This document shows positions 8,154 to 17,511 of a DNA stretch of 64,000 nt, in pieces. The notes beneath the pieces are model-generated. The model was not told the DNA's origin. It was given only the letters and a program-made list of their open reading frames with translations, and searched no databases. The DNA lies in contig CAKQTC010000003.1 in NCBI GenBank assembly GCA_934274515.1, forward strand, positions 112,138 through 176,137, read 5' to 3'. The stretch comes from an uncultured Clostridia bacterium (GTDB taxonomy: Bacteria > Bacillota > Clostridia > Christensenellales > DTU072). Position numbers and translations under genes: made by a program. Every line of letters starts with the position of its first letter. Position 1 is the stretch's first letter.

Positions 8154-10374
8154 TCGGCGTGTCCTTAACCATGGCGTACCCTAGCGGTTCGCCGTTAAAA
8201 CGGACGAGAAGCCTATAAGAGTATACTGCGTTTTTGTTGTCGCTTTCTAGCGTAAAAACGCCGTTTTCCTTTATTAAATATTCTTGTTTAATTCCGCCGA
8301 ATAAATCGTATTCTTCGAGAACGTAGTCGAACGGTTCTTGTGCGGATATTTCTATTATTCGCTCGTTTTCATTAGTTTTAACGTTAAAATACACGTTGTT
8401 TACGTCAAAATAGGGCGATTTGTTTTTAGGGCAACATTTTGCAGAAACTAAAATTTTTTCACGAAAAACGTTGGGGGTGAAGTTGTTGCATAAATATAAT
8501 TCGTGGTCGTTTTCTGTCGCGAATTTATCGATTTCAACTTGAAAAACGCTGTCCGGAACGGTAAACTCTTTTTCTTTCGGGGAGGGCAAGAGAGAAAATA
8601 TTTTTCTTGCCAAAAGTGTGGGATACGCTCCGCCGGTGGTCGACATTCCTGATTTTTCGGTATTTTCGACGTCGCCGTACCATACGGCAAGGGTGTTTTC
8701 CGTAGTAAAAGCGATGCTCCAAGCGTCTTTGTTGAATTCGCTGTTTTTTGCGTTTTGTGCAGTGCCGGTTTTTGCCGCTATTTCGTACGGGAATCCGTTT
8801 AATTTCGATGCAGTGCCGCTTTTTATCGCTTCGCATAAAATGTCGGTCGTTAAATATGCGACAGAATCGGACATAACTCGTGTATAACTTTCATCGTTTT
8901 TGTATAAAACATTGCCGTTTTCGTCAAGTATTTTTCTTATGAACGTGTTTTTTCGTCTTATACCGCCGTTTGCAAAACACATATACGCTTCGGTTAACTC
9001 GGGCATTGTTACGCCGTTTGTCAAGCCGCCGAGAGCAGCAGCCGTCCCGTCGCTTTCGGATAAGGGCAAACCACAGTTTTCGGCAAATTTTTTCGCTCTG
9101 TCCGCGCCGAGTTCTTCAAAAAGTTTCACCGCGACGGTATTGACAGACTTTTTTAATGCGGTTTCGGCGGTTATCCAACCGTTGTATGTGTTGCCGTAGT
9201 TTTTAGGCGAGTAGCCGTTTATATTGATTTTTTCGTCTAAAAGCGGAGAAGCAGGTGAAATTAAGCCGTATTCGAACGCCGGAGCGTACACCAGAACGGA
9301 TTTAATCGTGGACGCGGGTTGCCTGCGGAATGAAAAAATATCTCTTTCGGGCGCGCCATAGTAAGCGACGATTCCGCCGTTTGAGTTGTCGCATAAAAGG
9401 GCAGAAGATTCCGCGGTTAAGCCGTATTTGTTTACTGAAGCGTAGTCTTTTGAACGGACGGAAGAAAAAAGCGCGGCTTGTTTTTCATCGGAATAATAAG
9501 TGTAAATGCGATATTTCGAGCAAATAAGTTGTTTTTCGCTTATATTTAGAATATTTGCGGCTTCGTTAAGCGCGTTGTTGTAATAAGGGACGCTTATTGT
9601 ATCGTCGAATACGTTTTCGGGATACGCGTACGTCTCTTTTAAGGAATAAGTATACGTAGAGTTGTCGAGATACCCTTGTTTATTCATAAGTGCAAGCACG
9701 ATATTACGCCTTTCGACTGCTTTGCTCGGATGGTTTTTCGGAGAATATTTTGACGGGTTTTTTACTATGCCTGCAAGGGTTGCGCCTTCGCTTGCAGATA
9801 ATTCGGACGCGGATTTTCCGAAATAATTTTTTGCCGCGCTATCGATACCGTAAATGCCGCCGCCGAAGTATATCGCGTTAAGATACATTTCGAGTATCTG
9901 CTCTTTGGAAAAATTTCTTTCGATAAGCCTTGCAAGCCGAATTTCCTTAATTTTTCTGCGTATGGTTTTTTCGTTACTTAATTGCGTGTTTTTTGCAAGT
10001 TGCTGCGTGATGGTCGAACCTCCTTCTTTAAGGGAACCGCTTTTTAAGTCCTTGACAAACGCGCCTGCCATTCGATAATAATCGACTCCGTGATGGGTGA
10101 AAAAACGCTTGTCCTCCAAGGCGACGAAAGCATTGATTACGTTGGGGGATATATCGCAGAAAGGAACGTACCGAAACATTTTTTCGTTGGAAACGGCTTT
10201 TCCGTCTGCGTCGAACAACTCGATTGCTGCCTTTTGAGATATGAGTGCGTTTTTATCGAGTTTTGCGGAAAAATAAACAGAAAAGAACATTATTGACGAT
10301 ATAACTATTGCAAAAATCGGAATAATTAATAATACTTTTAATAATTTAGAATACTTTTTCTTCTTTTTTTTCAT
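8128..10374 (-). CDS. Class A penicillin-binding protein (transglycosylase/transpeptidase)
   Basis: 748 residues. A lysine-rich cytoplasmic tail and one membrane anchor (about 12-36) precede a GT51 glycosyltransferase domain with catalytic E87 in ALEDKRFFTHHG and the EGGSTITQQLAKN motif. The transpeptidase domain has the active-site serine S355 in PASTIK, an SVN motif (KKSVNT) and KTG near 535. It polymerises and cross-links peptidoglycan outside the membrane. A C-terminal extension of about 130 residues after the transpeptidase is not assigned. It is the only minus-strand gene in the left part of the window. Upstream of the ATG there is no clear Shine-Dalgarno and a TACTAT box lies 6 nt before it, so a leaderless mRNA is possible. 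Confidence 0.95.
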   Translation of the reverse strand: MKKKKKKYSKLLKVLLIIPIFAIVISSIMFFSVYFSAKLDKNALISQKAAIELFDADGKAVSNEKMFRYVPFCDISPNVINAFVALEDKRFFTHHGVDYYRMAGAFVKDLKSGSLKEGGSTITQQLAKNTQLSNEKTIRRKIKEIRLARLIERNFSKEQILEMYLNAIYFGGGIYGIDSAAKNYFGKSASELSASEGATLAGIVKNPSKYSPKNHPSKAVERRNIVLALMNKQGYLDNSTYTYSLKETYAYPENVFDDTISVPYYNNALNEAANILNISEKQLICSKYRIYTYYSDEKQAALFSSVRSKDYASVNKYGLTAESSALLCDNSNGGIVAYYGAPERDIFSFRRQPASTIKSVLVYAPAFEYGLISPASPLLDEKININGYSPKNYGNTYNGWITAETALKKSVNTVAVKLFEELGADRAKKFAENCGLPLSESDGTAAALGGLTNGVTMPELTEAYMCFANGGIRRKNTFIRKILDENGNVLYKNDESYTRVMSDSVAYLTTDILCEAIKSGTASKLNGFPYEIAAKTGTAQNAKNSEFNKDAWSIAFTTENTLAVWYGDVENTEKSGMSTTGGAYPTLLARKIFSLLPSPKEKEFTVPDSVFQVEIDKFATENDHELYLCNNFTPNVFREKILVSAKCCPKNKSPYFDVNNVYFNVKTNENERIIEISAQEPFDYVLEEYDLFGGIKQEYLIKENGVFTLESDNKNAVYSYRLLVRFNGEPLGYAMVKDTPIISCDCKL

Positions 10375-10468
10375 TTGAAAATAGTATGGCGCAGTATTCT
10401 TTCTTTATTACATGGCAGCGAAAAATTCGATGTAGTTAAGTAGATTTTCTTTCCGTTGTCGGTTTCGC

Positions 10469-10497
10469 TTGATTAATTCTTCCTTTTAATTTATAAT
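10469..10497 (+). promoter_or_regulatory. Promoter of the miaB-mutS-mutL-miaA operon
   Basis: TTGATT at 10469-10474 and a perfect TATAAT at 10492-10497, separated by 17 bp. The ATG of miaB starts 9 nt after the -10 box, so transcription should begin at or within about 3 nt of the start codon. Confidence 0.75.
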
Positions 10498-10506
10498 ATA
10501 TAAATT

Positions 10507-11820
10507 ATGGAAAAGAAATATTACATTTTTACTTACGGTTGCCAAATGAACGTTCATGAGTCCGAGAAGATAGCGGGACTTTTGAGAAAAGCGGGATACG
10601 AAGAATGTTCCGAGCTATGGAAATCGGATATAATCGTTTTTAATACTTGTTGCATAAGAGATACCGCCGAAAAAAAGATTTTAGGCAATATCGGCGACGT
10701 TAAGCATATTAAAAAGGAAAATCCGAATCTAATAGTCGCCGTCGTCGGTTGCATGACGCAACAAAAAGGCGTTGCGGAATCGCTTAGAAAAAAGTTTCCG
10801 TTCGTCAATATAGTTCTCGGAACGAATAATCTGGACGAATTACCGAAATGCGTCGCCGAAATAGAGAATAAAGTAGTTAAGGCGGAAATATCCGTTCCCA
10901 CCGACGATAGTCCCGAAATTTGCGAAGATATGCCCGTTTTTCGTACAAGCGGAACGAATGCTTGGGTGAATATAATGTACGGGTGCAATAATTTTTGCAC
11001 TTATTGTATAGTTCCGTACGTTAGGGGTAGGGAAAGAAGTCGTTCTCCCGAGTCGATTATCGCCGAAGTGAAGCAACTTTTATCCGAAGGTTATAAAGAA
11101 ATAACTTTACTCGGACAAAACGTAGATTCTTACGCGTACGGCGATTACGATTTTTCTTATATTCTCGAAAACGTAGCAAATCTCGGCGGAAAATATCGTA
11201 TAAGATTTATGACGTCGCATCCGAAAGATTTTAACGGAAGAGTTATCGATATTATCAAATCTTCGCCTAATATTTGCAATAATATCCATTTGCCCGTGCA
11301 ATCGGGAAGCAACCGAATTTTACAGTTAATGAACAGGCGTTATACGAGAGAGCGTTATCTCGAAATAATCGACGAAATATATTCGAAAATTCCGTCCGTA
11401 GGTATAACGAGCGATATTATGGTCGGTTTTCCGACGGAAACAGACGAAGATTTTCGCGATACGTTGTCGCTTGTCAAACAAGTTCGTTACTCGAACGCGT
11501 TTACTTTTGTTTATTCGCCGAGAAACGGAACGATTGCGGCGACGATGGAACAACTTTCCGCAGACGTTAAACGCGAAAGGATAAAAGAACTCGTTGCTTT
11601 GCAAAACGCGATAAGCGCGGAAAAAAGTCTCGATTATATCGGCAGAACGGAAGAAATTCTTATCGAAGACGTCAACCCGAAAAAACGCGGTTCGGTTTGC
11701 GGCAGAACGGAGAGCGGAAGGCTCGTTACGTTCCCCGGAGAGCAGGCGGATATCGGGAAATTTGCAAACGTTAAAATTACCGCGGCAAGATCGTCCGCGC
11801 TTTTGGGGGTGTTGGAATAA
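10507..11820 (+). CDS. miaB: tRNA-2-methylthio-N6-dimethylallyladenosine synthase MiaB
   Basis: 437 residues. The N-terminal UPF0004 domain starts at YIFTYGCQMNVHESE. The radical SAM cluster motif is CNNFCTYC (C160, C164, C167), followed by the conserved VPYVRGRERSR. A TRAM domain occupies the last 65 residues. The enzyme adds the methylthio group to i6A37 of tRNAs reading UNN codons; MiaA, encoded three genes downstream, makes its substrate. The start is fixed by the universal N-terminus, yet there is no ribosome-binding site: the -10 box sits 9 nt upstream, implying a leaderless transcript. The stop overlaps the mutS ATG (TAATG). Confidence 0.96.
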   Translation: MEKKYYIFTYGCQMNVHESEKIAGLLRKAGYEECSELWKSDIIVFNTCCIRDTAEKKILGNIGDVKHIKKENPNLIVAVVGCMTQQKGVAESLRKKFPFVNIVLGTNNLDELPKCVAEIENKVVKAEISVPTDDSPEICEDMPVFRTSGTNAWVNIMYGCNNFCTYCIVPYVRGRERSRSPESIIAEVKQLLSEGYKEITLLGQNVDSYAYGDYDFSYILENVANLGGKYRIRFMTSHPKDFNGRVIDIIKSSPNICNNIHLPVQSGSNRILQLMNRRYTRERYLEIIDEIYSKIPSVGITSDIMVGFPTETDEDFRDTLSLVKQVRYSNAFTFVYSPRNGTIAATMEQLSADVKRERIKELVALQNAISAEKSLDYIGRTEEILIEDVNPKKRGSVCGRTESGRLVTFPGEQADIGKFANVKITAARSSALLGVLE

Positions 11821-14474
11821 TGGCAAAAAAGAATGAAAACGGGCAAGAAAAAGATTATTCGCCGATGATGAAACATTATCGGGCGTTGAAAGAAAACTAT
11901 CCCGATACGATTATTCTTTATCGGTTGGGCGATTTTTACGAAATGTTTTTCGACGACGCGATAAAAGCGAGCAAAATTCTTGACCTTACGCTTACGGGAA
12001 GAGAATGCGGAAAGGAAGAGCGCGCACCTATGTGCGGCGTTCCTTATCACGCAGTGGATAACTACATAGCAAGATTGCTTGCGGCAGGTGAAAAAGTCGC
12101 GATTTGCGAGCAACTTACCGCTCCCGGAGATCAAAAGGGTATGGTAAAACGCGATATTATCCGCGTTATTACTCCGGGAACGAATACTCTCGAAGAAATG
12201 CTTGACGGGAAAGTCAATCACTATCTCGTTTCCGTAGTCAAGGACAAATGCGGAACTTCGTTTGCCGCGGCTATGCTAGATATCGTTACGGGCGAATTCA
12301 AAGTAAAAAAATTCAAAGAGTGCGACCTAACGGACGTAGAAGATTTTTTATTAAACCTTACACCGAGCGAGATTATCGCCGACGACGCGCTTTGTCGCGA
12401 GGGAAAGAAGTTAAACAGCGTCATTTGCGAAAGGTTGGTTAAGTTTACACCGTTTTACGATTATAGTTTTAACTACGAATCGGCAAAAGAACGGTTGTTA
12501 AAACAATACGGAGCGTACGGACTCGAAGCACTCGGATTAAACGGCGAAGAACTTGCCGTATGCGCGCTAGGCGGACTGCTAGAATACGTTGTAAGCACGC
12601 AGAAACGTAGTTTATCGCACATTTCCGTACCGCAATTTGAAGAAGAAGCGGACGAAATGTACATAGATTTTAATACTCGTAGAAATTTGGAACTTACCGA
12701 AACGCTATCCGACGGCAAACGTAACGGCAGTCTTTTGTGGGTTATCGATAAAACGAAAACGGGAATGGGAGCGCGAAAAATTCGTACATGGTTGTTGCAT
12801 CCGTTACGCAAGGTCGAAGATATAGAAAAAAGACAAAACGCGGTACAAGAACTTCTTAGAAGTCACACGATGCGCAACGGATTAGGTGCGGTTTTGGCGA
12901 AAATCAAAGACATAGAGCGGCTCGTCACGCGCATTTCGTACGGTACGATCAATCCGCGCGGTTGTTTGGCGCTCGGTACGTCCGTAAAAGAGTTACCCGT
13001 GTTAAAAAAATCGATATCTTCGTTAAAATCAACCTTTTTTACCGAACTTGACGCGCGATACTCAGACCTAACGGACGTCGTGAATATCATAGAAAAAACT
13101 ATTAATCCGAACGCGCCGGCTACGACCAAAGACGGGGATTACATTCGGGGCGGTTTGAACGTCGAACTTGACGAACTGAGAAGAATTAAATACGATTCGT
13201 CGAATATAATCGCTGAATTTACAGCAAAACAACGGGAAGAAACGGGCGTAGCCGCGCTCAAAGTAGGTTACAACCGTATTTTCGGATATTACATCGAAAT
13301 ACCGAAATCGAAAATACCGTCGGTTTTGCCCGAAGGATATGTAAGACGACAAACGGTAGCCAACGCCGAAAGGTATGTTAACGAAGAACTTATGCGACTT
13401 GAAAAAGAAATTCTCGGAGCGAGCGAGAAATCGCTCGAACTCGAAGAACGCATTTTCGGCGAACTCAAAGAATACTTGTTTTCTAAAATCAAAGAGTTAA
13501 AAAACGACGCCGAAATAATCGCTTTGACGGACGCGATTTATTCGCTCGCGGAAGTTGCCGAGTTAAACGGATACGTTAAACCTAAGGTAACGTCTAACGG
13601 CGGAATAAACATCGTTGACGGAAGACACCCAGTAGTAGAATGTTTGCTTAAAGCAAACGAGTTTGTCGCAAACGATACCGTACTTGAAAACAACGCGCCC
13701 GTTGCTATAATTACCGGTCCGAATATGGCGGGCAAAAGCACTTACATAAGGCAAGTTGCGGTAATCGTACTTTTGGCACAGATAGGGAGTTTCGTTCCTG
13801 CCAAGAAAGCGGAAATCGGTATTACGGACAGAATATTCACTCGTGTAGGCGCGAGCGATAACCTTGTGCGCGGACAAAGTACGTTTATGGTAGAAATGCT
13901 TGAAATGGCAAATATTTTAAGCAACGCGACAAAAGACAGTTTACTTATTCTCGACGAAATAGGCAGGGGAACTTCCACTTTGGACGGAGTCAGCATAGCC
14001 TGGGCGATAGTCGAGCATATACTTCTTAAAATAAAAGCGAAAACGCTTTTTGCCACGCATTATCACGAACTGAGCGAACTTGAAAAACTTTTACCCGGAA
14101 TAAAGAATTACCGTGTTTTGATACAGGAAGGCAAAAACGGTATAGTTTTTCTGTATAAAATAGCCCGTGGCGGAGCAAATCGCAGTTTCGGTATAGAAGT
14201 TGCGCAAATAGCGGGCATAAAAGAAGAAGTTATTAAGCGTGCGAAAGATATTTTGTCAACACTTTCCGAAACGCACGAGTTAAGCGGCGACTTGAAAGAA
14301 AAGATGAGTTCCGTACCGAGAGAAACTGCTGTTGCGTGTGATCAACTTAGTTTGTTCCCCGAAGACGAAACTTTTACCGAAATAAAGAGAATGCTTAAAG
14401 GCACGGATATTAATAGATGTACGCCTATCGAAGCACTTACTATTCTTTCGGATATGAAGAAATTAATTAAATGA
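11820..14474 (+). CDS. mutS: DNA mismatch repair protein MutS
   Basis: 884 residues, full length. The mismatch-reading Phe-X-Glu is F39-Y40-E41 in GDFYEMFFDD. Connector, lever and clamp domains follow. The ATPase domain has Walker A GPNMAGKS at 633-640, a LLILDEIGRGTST Walker B and an ATHYHEL motif. The C-terminal tail probably carries the MutL or beta-clamp interaction region (QLSLF near the end). It recognises mispairs and recruits MutL, encoded 8 nt downstream. The ATG overlaps the miaB stop. Confidence 0.97.
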   Translation: MAKKNENGQEKDYSPMMKHYRALKENYPDTIILYRLGDFYEMFFDDAIKASKILDLTLTGRECGKEERAPMCGVPYHAVDNYIARLLAAGEKVAICEQLTAPGDQKGMVKRDIIRVITPGTNTLEEMLDGKVNHYLVSVVKDKCGTSFAAAMLDIVTGEFKVKKFKECDLTDVEDFLLNLTPSEIIADDALCREGKKLNSVICERLVKFTPFYDYSFNYESAKERLLKQYGAYGLEALGLNGEELAVCALGGLLEYVVSTQKRSLSHISVPQFEEEADEMYIDFNTRRNLELTETLSDGKRNGSLLWVIDKTKTGMGARKIRTWLLHPLRKVEDIEKRQNAVQELLRSHTMRNGLGAVLAKIKDIERLVTRISYGTINPRGCLALGTSVKELPVLKKSISSLKSTFFTELDARYSDLTDVVNIIEKTINPNAPATTKDGDYIRGGLNVELDELRRIKYDSSNIIAEFTAKQREETGVAALKVGYNRIFGYYIEIPKSKIPSVLPEGYVRRQTVANAERYVNEELMRLEKEILGASEKSLELEERIFGELKEYLFSKIKELKNDAEIIALTDAIYSLAEVAELNGYVKPKVTSNGGINIVDGRHPVVECLLKANEFVANDTVLENNAPVAIITGPNMAGKSTYIRQVAVIVLLAQIGSFVPAKKAEIGITDRIFTRVGASDNLVRGQSTFMVEMLEMANILSNATKDSLLILDEIGRGTSTLDGVSIAWAIVEHILLKIKAKTLFATHYHELSELEKLLPGIKNYRVLIQEGKNGIVFLYKIARGGANRSFGIEVAQIAGIKEEVIKRAKDILSTLSETHELSGDLKEKMSSVPRETAVACDQLSLFPEDETFTEIKRMLKGTDINRCTPIEALTILSDMKKLIK

Positions 14475-14482
14475 GGTAAAAC

Positions 14483-16576
14483 TTGGGTAGAATAAATCAA
14501 TTAGATAAATCGGTTTATAACAGATTGTCCGCCGGCGAAGTGGTCGAAAACCCTGCATCGGTGGTAAAAGAACTTGCGGAAAACAGCATAGACGCAGGAG
14601 CAAAACATATTACCGTCAGTATAGAGAGCGGCGGTATCAAGTCGATTACGGTAACCGACGACGGTTGCGGAATAGAACAAGACGACCTTATGCTTGCGGT
14701 TATGCCGCACGCAACGAGCAAAATATCGTGCGCGGAAGATTTGGAAACGATAGCCACGCTGGGTTTTCGCGGCGAAGCGCTCGCGTCTATATCCGCGGTA
14801 AGTAAAACCGAATTGCGAAGCAAGTTTTTGGACGACGACATTGCGCATTACGTCAAGGTTGACGGAGGAGAAATTGTCGAGCAAGGCGATTGCGCGCTTA
14901 GCGTAGGAACGAGTATTTGTGTCGGTTCGCTCTTTTTTAATACACCTGCGAGGTTTAAGTTTTTGAAACCAGCCAAAGGCGAAGAGAATGCGGTTACCAA
15001 ATTAATATACGAACTTATGCTTGCAAATCCGACCGTTTCTATTAAATACGTCGCAGACGGAAAAACCGTATGTTATACCAACGGTAGCGGTATGGATAAC
15101 GTTCTTTGCGCCGTTTTCGGACAAGAAATATGCGATAATCTTGTCCCGTTTGAAATCAGCGAAAAGAATTATACTATAAACGGTTTTGTCGCCAGACCGG
15201 CGACGGCGGCGATACAAGGAAACCGAAACAAGCAGGTTTTTATTGTAAACGGTCGTGTTTTTACCGATCCGAACATACCGTCGGTTATACAAAACGCATA
15301 CGGCGAGCGACTGATGAAACGAACTTTTCCGGTTGCCGTGTTAGACATAGTAATGCCTTTTGACGAAGTTGACGTAAACGTTCACCCGGGCAAAAAAGAA
15401 GTGCGTTTTGCGGAAAAAAAGTTGCTAAACGGTATGATTTATACCGCAATAAAGAAAGCAATCGAAAAAGACGAAGAAGAACGCGAAGAAGAAGTACGGT
15501 TAGGAATGTTGCTTTCACCCGAAACCAAACAGGATATTTGTCTTACGTTGCAGCGAGTAATGGAAATAGCGCATGTTCACGAAGACGAAAACGATATGAT
15601 GGTAGCGGATATTTCTCAAAATAAAATAAAAGAGTTAATGAAGAAATATTCGATAAGCGAAAGCGATTTGCCCGATATAAAAAAAGAAGACAAAACGCGC
15701 CTTGCCGATATGGAGTTACCGCCGGAATTCGCCGAACTCGAAAAAGGATTTTTCAACGAAGGGGAAGAATGCGATTATTATCATTCGGCGGCAAACGTTC
15801 CCGAAGAGAAAATTCTCGAAGGCGTTGAGCCGGAAATTTACGGGCAGGTAGCGCGAAATCCGTTTTGCGGCAAGGTGGAAACAGGCAGTAAGTTTATTCC
15901 TGCATACGTTGACGAAGAGGAAGCCAAACAAGAAGAAGAAACGCTTAAAGGGGAGGTAGGTGAGTATCAACCTGCGTTTATTAGTAAGGAAGAAGAGGAG
16001 ATCAGACCGCAATTTAGGGTTGTCGGGCAAATTTTCGACACTTATATTATCGTAGAAAGTTATAAAAAATTATTTTTCATCGACCAACACGCCGCACACG
16101 AGCGAATTCTCTACGATAAACTTATGGAAGAAACTACAAAACACGTCCATGCGCAAAGTTTTGCAGTGCCGTATTATATCAGATTAACGGACGACGAACT
16201 TGACATTTTCCGAACAAACGAAGAAAATTTATGGCAATTAGGGTTCGATATAAAGATAAAAGGCAACGTTTTGGAAATTAATTCCGCGCCTTGCGTACTA
16301 AAAGACATTAACCTTGACGATTTTGTGTATACGGTTATCGACCACGGAGGAGAAATACATTTTCTTAAAGATTTATTGCAAATCAAAGCAAGGATTGCGA
16401 GAATGGCGTGCCGTAGCGCAATCAAGGGCGGAATGAAACTTAGCGAAGACGAAATCGAATACGTAATGAAATACTTTTTTGAAAATAAAATGCCGTTGCA
16501 ATGTCCGCACGGCAGACCTACGGTAGTCGTTTATTCTCAAACCGATGTAGAAAAGTGGTTTAAGCGCATTGTTTAG
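14483..16576 (+). CDS. mutL: DNA mismatch repair endonuclease MutL
   Basis: 697 residues with a TTG start preceded by gaggt. The GHKL ATPase domain shows ENSIDAGA, DDGCGI and GFRGEALASI. The linker (about 340-500) is acidic and repetitive in Glu. The C-terminal domain keeps the metal-dependent nicking-endonuclease motifs: DQHAAHERILYDK from about D534, ACRSAIKGG and CPHGRP at about 674. MutL here is therefore expected to nick DNA itself, as in methyl-independent systems. No mutH is seen in the window. Confidence 0.96.
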   Translation: MGRINQLDKSVYNRLSAGEVVENPASVVKELAENSIDAGAKHITVSIESGGIKSITVTDDGCGIEQDDLMLAVMPHATSKISCAEDLETIATLGFRGEALASISAVSKTELRSKFLDDDIAHYVKVDGGEIVEQGDCALSVGTSICVGSLFFNTPARFKFLKPAKGEENAVTKLIYELMLANPTVSIKYVADGKTVCYTNGSGMDNVLCAVFGQEICDNLVPFEISEKNYTINGFVARPATAAIQGNRNKQVFIVNGRVFTDPNIPSVIQNAYGERLMKRTFPVAVLDIVMPFDEVDVNVHPGKKEVRFAEKKLLNGMIYTAIKKAIEKDEEEREEEVRLGMLLSPETKQDICLTLQRVMEIAHVHEDENDMMVADISQNKIKELMKKYSISESDLPDIKKEDKTRLADMELPPEFAELEKGFFNEGEECDYYHSAANVPEEKILEGVEPEIYGQVARNPFCGKVETGSKFIPAYVDEEEAKQEEETLKGEVGEYQPAFISKEEEEIRPQFRVVGQIFDTYIIVESYKKLFFIDQHAAHERILYDKLMEETTKHVHAQSFAVPYYIRLTDDELDIFRTNEENLWQLGFDIKIKGNVLEINSAPCVLKDINLDDFVYTVIDHGGEIHFLKDLLQIKARIARMACRSAIKGGMKLSEDEIEYVMKYFFENKMPLQCPHGRPTVVVYSQTDVEKWFKRIV

Positions 16577-16588
16577 TCGGGGGTATTT

Positions 16589-17503
16589 ATGATAGTAATA
16601 GGCGGAGCAACCGCTACGGGAAAGACCGCGCTTGCCGTCGAAGTCGCAAAACAAGTAAACGGCGAGATAATCGGCGCGGATTCGATGCAGATTTATAAAA
16701 AAATGAACGTCGGAACGGCAAAGCCGACAGAACGCGAAAAATGCGGTATAATGCACTATATGATTGATATTGTCGAACCGAACGAACCGTACAGCGTTGC
16801 CGAATATAAAAAACAAGCGACCGGAATAATCGAACGGATACGGCAAAAAGGAAAGGTCCCGATTATTGTCGGGGGAACGGGGCTTTATATCAATGCTCTG
16901 ATTTTCGATTATACGCCGTTTGCTCGCAACGACGAACTCAGAAACGAACTAAAAGCCGAGTACGAAACGTGCGGCGCGGAGTATATGCATAAAAAACTAT
17001 GTTCGATTGACCCGAAAGCAGGCGAAATTATACATTTTAACAACGTAAAACGCGTGCTTAGAGCGTTGGAAGTCAAATTGCTCACGGGTGAATCGGTGAC
17101 CGATAAGTGTGACAAAGAGGCTGCCGTGCCTGCTTTGGTTTATGCTTTGGGAGGAGTCGAACCTAGGGAAAAACTCTATTCGAGGATAAACGAAAGAGTA
17201 GAAAAAATGTTTGAAAACGGGTTAGAAAAGGAGATAAACGACCTTTTAGCCGAGAAAGCAGTCGATTTTTCCTGTCAAAGTATGCAAGCGATAGGCTATA
17301 AAGAATTTAAGGATTATTTTGACGGAACCGCGACGATAGAAGAAGTGAAAGAAAAAATAAAGCAACATACGCGCAATTACGCCAAAAGACAAATTACTTG
17401 GTTTAAGGGTATAGAAAACGCCGTATGGTTAGGGGACGAAACCATAGAAGAAAATAAGAGCAGAATAATAGGGGATTATTATAATTATTTTTGTAAACTG
17501 TGA
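16589..17503 (+). CDS. miaA: tRNA dimethylallyltransferase MiaA
   Basis: 304 residues. P-loop GGATATGKTALA lies near the N-terminus. GADSMQIYKKMNVGTAKP is the substrate/DMAPP site signature, and VGGTGLYINAL and CQSMQAIGYKEF are also characteristic. It isopentenylates A37 of tRNAs to give i6A, which MiaB then methylthiolates. The start at 16589 has a Shine-Dalgarno ggggg 8 nt upstream. The miaB-mutS-mutL-miaA order is common in Bacillota. Confidence 0.96.
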   Translation: MIVIGGATATGKTALAVEVAKQVNGEIIGADSMQIYKKMNVGTAKPTEREKCGIMHYMIDIVEPNEPYSVAEYKKQATGIIERIRQKGKVPIIVGGTGLYINALIFDYTPFARNDELRNELKAEYETCGAEYMHKKLCSIDPKAGEIIHFNNVKRVLRALEVKLLTGESVTDKCDKEAAVPALVYALGGVEPREKLYSRINERVEKMFENGLEKEINDLLAEKAVDFSCQSMQAIGYKEFKDYFDGTATIEEVKEKIKQHTRNYAKRQITWFKGIENAVWLGDETIEENKSRIIGDYYNYFCKL

Positions 17504-17511
17504 GAGAAAAA

